DNA of 9,598 nucleotides from Thiomonas sp. (GTDB taxonomy: Bacteria; Pseudomonadota; Gammaproteobacteria; Burkholderiales; Burkholderiaceae_C), in the NCBI GenBank assembly GCA_028706735.1, contig JAQTVS010000087.1, positions 1 through 9,598 on the forward strand, given 5' to 3'. Shown piece by piece: positions 7,027-9,598 of the stretch (its first letter is position 1; each line of letters starts with the position of its first letter). The position numbers were made by a program, and so were the translations under genes. Under the pieces are notes generated by a model. That model did no database searches. It was not told the DNA's origin and saw only the letters and a program-made list of their open reading frames with translations.

Positions 7027-7042
7027 GCCCGCACAGGCGGGC
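7027..7042 (-). promoter_or_regulatory. Short GC hairpin just upstream of the barrel gene's ribosome site
   Basis: GCCCGC (7027-7032) and GCGGGC (7037-7042) form a perfect 6-bp stem with a 4-base loop. It lies four bases upstream of the ribosome site of the barrel gene. No T-run follows, so a terminator is unlikely. Confidence 0.4.
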
Positions 7043-7052
7043 GTGAGCGTGG

Positions 7053-7082
7053 GGCGCCGCGCGCGATGCGACTCGCGGCGCC
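7053..7082 (-). promoter_or_regulatory. Strong 9-bp GC hairpin between the small leading gene and the barrel gene
   Basis: GGCGCCGCG (7053-7061) and CGCGGCGCC (7074-7082) pair perfectly around a 12-base loop. The hairpin begins about 15 bases after the stop of the upstream small gene. Without a T-tract it reads better as an RNA stability or processing element than as a rho-independent terminator. It could protect the downstream message and set unequal expression of the genes on either side. Confidence 0.45.
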
Positions 7083-7097
7083 AGCCGGAACGCGGGG

Positions 7098-7514
7098 TCA
7101 GGAGAACCGGGGTGGAGCGCGGGGCTGCTGTGGGGAGTGGGGCGGCGCCGCTGATTGCGGCGCTGTCCACAGGGCGTGGCGAATCGCCACGACACCTGCG
7201 ACGCAGGGCAGGACAGGCGTGCAATGCGCAGGCAACGCCGCCTGTGTGCCGGAGGCAGTGGCTGCAGCCGCCGGGTTGAGCAGCACCATCAGGCTGTGCG
7301 ATCGCGGCTGCGCTGGGCTGCGGCCTGCGGGTGCCGCGCTGCGCGCAGGCGCGAGGTGGTCGGGCGCTGTTGTCGAACAATAAGGCAGCGACACCCATTG
7401 CGCGGCAGGCTGTTCCGCCAAAACCAGCGGCTGCAGCACGAGTGCGGCCAACACCACCCAGACCAGGCGGGAGGCGTGGCGCAGAGTGGTGAACAGACGC
7501 GGAAGGGATCGCAT
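7098..7514 (-). CDS. Small secreted or membrane-anchored protein, possibly DUF2946-like, leading the copper cluster
   Basis: The 138-aa frame starts at ATG 7514 with a basic N-terminus (MRSLPRLFTTLRHASR), a hydrophobic segment (residues 18-33, LVWVVLAALVLQPLVL) and a likely cleavage or anchor region. The remainder is Ala/Pro-rich and holds C46 in LPYC, H97-C98 in PAHC, and C104 in LPCV. A short N-terminal helix followed by an early cysteine and a late paired-Cys region is reminiscent of DUF2946 proteins, which often sit beside copper-chaperone genes in betaproteobacteria. The usual late CxxC is not seen here (HC-x5-C instead), so the family call is weak. Codons strongly prefer G or C in the third position, which supports real coding, but there is no ribosome site before the ATG. 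It is the first gene of the minus-strand cluster, 86 bp before the barrel gene. Function is not recognised. Confidence 0.5.
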   Translation of the reverse strand: MRSLPRLFTTLRHASRLVWVVLAALVLQPLVLAEQPAAQWVSLPYCSTTAPDHLAPARSAAPAGRSPAQPRSHSLMVLLNPAAAATASGTQAALPAHCTPVLPCVAGVVAIRHALWTAPQSAAPPHSPQQPRAPPRFS

Positions 7515-7708
7515 GGCAGGAGGATTTCGCTGCGCATCTTACGCAAAGAAGCGCCGTTGCTGGCAATCTTGCGTTTGCGCAATGCCGCGCTGGCAGAAGC
7601 TGATCTCGCATGCAGCCGTACCGCGCTTCATCGCGCCGGATCGGCAAGCCGGCAAGCCGACAAGGGCGGCACGGCGCATTCCCGACAGCAGGCCCTTACC
7701 ATGTATCC
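7515..7708. promoter_or_regulatory. Divergent region between the copper cluster and the MetH-domain gene
   Basis: The 194-bp gap must contain promoters for both directions. It holds a TTGCG-TTTG-CGCAA inverted repeat (7569-7582). On the minus strand a TTGCCA (7566-7561) lies 19 bases before TAAGAT (7541-7536), a weak promoter-like pair with a long spacer that would leave a very short leader before ATG 7514. I see no copper-regulator (CueR/CopY type) operator, and no SAM, SAH or cobalamin riboswitch pattern ahead of the MetH gene. Confidence 0.35.
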
Positions 7709-8773
<1,065 letters not shown>

Positions 8774-8859
8774 TGCGCCTGCGCTGCGCGCGGGCATTGC
8801 GCCGTGTGCAGCGTATTGCCTGGCGCACGGGCAAAATCGCGCCACTGATCAAGCCTTTC

Positions 8860-8865
8860 AGGAGA
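8860..8865 (+). promoter_or_regulatory. Shine-Dalgarno site fixing the start of the 193-aa protein
   Basis: AGGAGA stands six bases before ATG 8872. The same frame also has an ATG at 8773 overlapping the MetH stop as TGATG, but that start would add 33 Arg-rich residues and lacks a ribosome site. Confidence 0.75.
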
Positions 8866-8871
8866 CCCGAG

Positions 8872-9453
8872 ATGCAACTGCCCGAAATCCGTGTAGGAGA
8901 CCGCTGGGTGTTCGTCACCCGCACGCAGGAAGAAGCCGAGCGTGGCGAGCCCGGCCTGGTGCTGGCCAATCACGTCACGCAGATCGGGCCGAACGGCGAG
9001 GTGCATGTCGAGGTGCAGCGCACCAACAAGGCCGACGCGCCGGTGCTGAAGAACATCTATTCGAAGCAGTTCGATCTGCTGTCGCGCGAAATCGTGCCGG
9101 GCGAGGCGATCGAATACAGCCCGGCGTTTCCGCAGTTCATGTTTCCGCTGAGCGTGGGCAAGAACTGGAAGGACACGGTCACTCAGAGCCAGCCCGAGTG
9201 GGAGTTGCACAATAAACTCGGCGTGAGCGTCAGCGTGGAAGCGGAGCAGGCCATCACCGTGCCCGCAGGCACGTTTCAAACCTACCGCCTGCAAGGCCAC
9301 TACACCGCCGCGCAAGCCACGGTGATGACGCACTACTGGTATGCGCCGGCAGCGGGCCGTGCGGTCAAGGGCATTGAGGACACGCTGTCGATCAACGGCG
9401 TGCGCACCCGGCTGATTTACGAGCTGCAATCGCTCAATCGGCTACGGGGATGA
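8872..9453 (+). CDS. Conserved hypothetical beta-rich protein, 193 aa
   Basis: The product begins MQLPEIRVGDRWVFVTRT and is polar and beta-rich throughout. Notable blocks are FPLSVGKNWKDTV (about residues 119-131), VPAGTFQTYRLQGHY (about 158-172) and THYWYAPAAGRAVKG (about 179-193 counted from the upstream region; these lie near the C-terminal third). The order 'P-E-I-x-VGD-x-W', 'FPL-x-VGK-x-W', 'VPAGTF' and 'YWYAP-x-x-GR' is what I would expect in uncharacterised beta-sheet proteins of Burkholderiales, which in my recollection are often exported. This copy has no signal peptide at the chosen start, and the upstream extension to 8773 is Arg-rich without a hydrophobic core, so it appears cytoplasmic. 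It follows the MetH-domain gene by 98 bp on the same strand and may be co-transcribed. Its last 20 bp overlap the end of the convergent gene. No enzymatic motif is recognised. Confidence 0.8.
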   Translation: MQLPEIRVGDRWVFVTRTQEEAERGEPGLVLANHVTQIGPNGEVHVEVQRTNKADAPVLKNIYSKQFDLLSREIVPGEAIEYSPAFPQFMFPLSVGKNWKDTVTQSQPEWELHNKLGVSVSVEAEQAITVPAGTFQTYRLQGHYTAAQATVMTHYWYAPAAGRAVKGIEDTLSINGVRTRLIYELQSLNRLRG

Positions 9454-9598
9454 ACTTGAGCCGACCCAGCGCCCGTGCCTTCAGTCCCAGGGCGCGGTAG
9501 TAGAGCTTCTGCGTGACGGTACGCGGCCGGGCAAACTGCAGAATCCACGCGGTTCGGACTTCTGGCGATGTGTTGGGCTCGCTGGCGTGCAGCAGATG
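9434..9598 (-). CDS. C-terminal end of a probable phytanoyl-CoA dioxygenase-like protein (runs off the window)
   Basis: The minus-strand frame is open from the window edge to a TGA at 9436-9434, giving 54 residues. It begins HLLHASEPNTSPEVRTAWIL, then QFARPRT, and closes with GRLKFIPVAD. In the PhyH family of Fe(II)/2-oxoglutarate oxygenases the last metal-binding histidine lies in an H-x-S-x-x-N-x-S segment followed by an arginine and a beta strand. The HASEPNTSPEVRTAWIL segment fits that, with the histidine and arginine as the likely iron and 2-oxoglutarate ligands. The rest of the protein lies outside the window, so the substrate is unknown and the assignment is moderate. Its end overlaps the 193-aa gene by 20 bp in the opposite direction. 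Confidence 0.55.
   Translation of the reverse strand, partial: HLLHASEPNTSPEVRTAWILQFARPRTVTQKLYYRALGLKARALGRLKFIPVAD

Noticed and set aside
5791..7383. 530-aa plus-strand open frame opposite the barrel gene
   Set aside because: Low-complexity Ala/Gly/Arg/Val composition and antisense to a gene with a signal peptide, ribosome site and terminal Phe.
7012..7647. Upstream extension of the barrel protein by 212 residues
   Set aside because: AGGAGA before ATG 7011 and the signal peptide that follows mark the true start; the extension overlaps another likely gene.
7515..7708. SAH, SAM or cobalamin riboswitch ahead of the MetH-domain gene
   Set aside because: None of the conserved core sequences of these riboswitches is visible in the gap.
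8840..8872. GCCACTG followed by CAGGAGACC near the MetH gene, resembling pieces of a cobalamin riboswitch
   Set aside because: The pieces are too close together, the central GGGAAGG core is missing, and they lie downstream of the MetH-domain gene; the AGGAGA is better explained as a ribosome site.

Overview
The window is high-GC, densely coding bacterial DNA. Gene content and sequence style suggest a betaproteobacterium of the order Burkholderiales: a HemN/Kup/MarC housekeeping set, a MetH present only as its homocysteine domain, and a PCuAC copper-chaperone cluster. A Thiomonas-like sulfur or metal oxidiser is possible, but that is a guess. I see no mobile element, CRISPR array, tRNA or rRNA, and no gene-free stretch longer than about 200 bases.

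Layout. Positions 1-1601 (minus strand) hold the start of a MarC-family membrane protein and, upstream of it, a complete hemN for anaerobic heme synthesis. A 188-bp divergent intergenic region follows, then kup (1790-3685, plus), a potassium uptake protein. Next is a 319-aa AAA+ ATPase (3851-4810, plus) that resembles the ATPase core of Lon but has no protease domain. It converges with a four-gene minus-strand cluster at 7514-4822: a small secreted or membrane-anchored protein, a predicted outer-membrane beta-barrel with a CxxCxC motif at its mature N-terminus, a PCuAC periplasmic copper chaperone, and a TlpA-like thioredoxin with a Tat-type signal. Divergent from this cluster is the homocysteine-methyltransferase part of a split methionine synthase (7709-8773, plus). 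It is followed by a 193-aa protein of unknown function (8872-9453) and, on the minus strand, the C-terminal end of a probable phytanoyl-CoA-dioxygenase-like protein that runs off the window.

How the genes fit together. The 7514-4822 cluster reads as one copper-handling, respiratory-oxidase-assembly unit. PCuAC carries the exact H-x10-M-x21-H-x-M copper site plus a Met/His-rich tail. TlpA-like thioredoxins typically keep copper-site cysteines reduced. The barrel protein and the small leading protein are the undescribed partners. The remaining genes look like independent housekeeping or orphan units. The most interesting points are the cysteine-tipped barrel in the copper operon, the protease-less Lon-like ATPase with a structured leader, and the MetH fragment whose cobalamin-binding partner is not next door.
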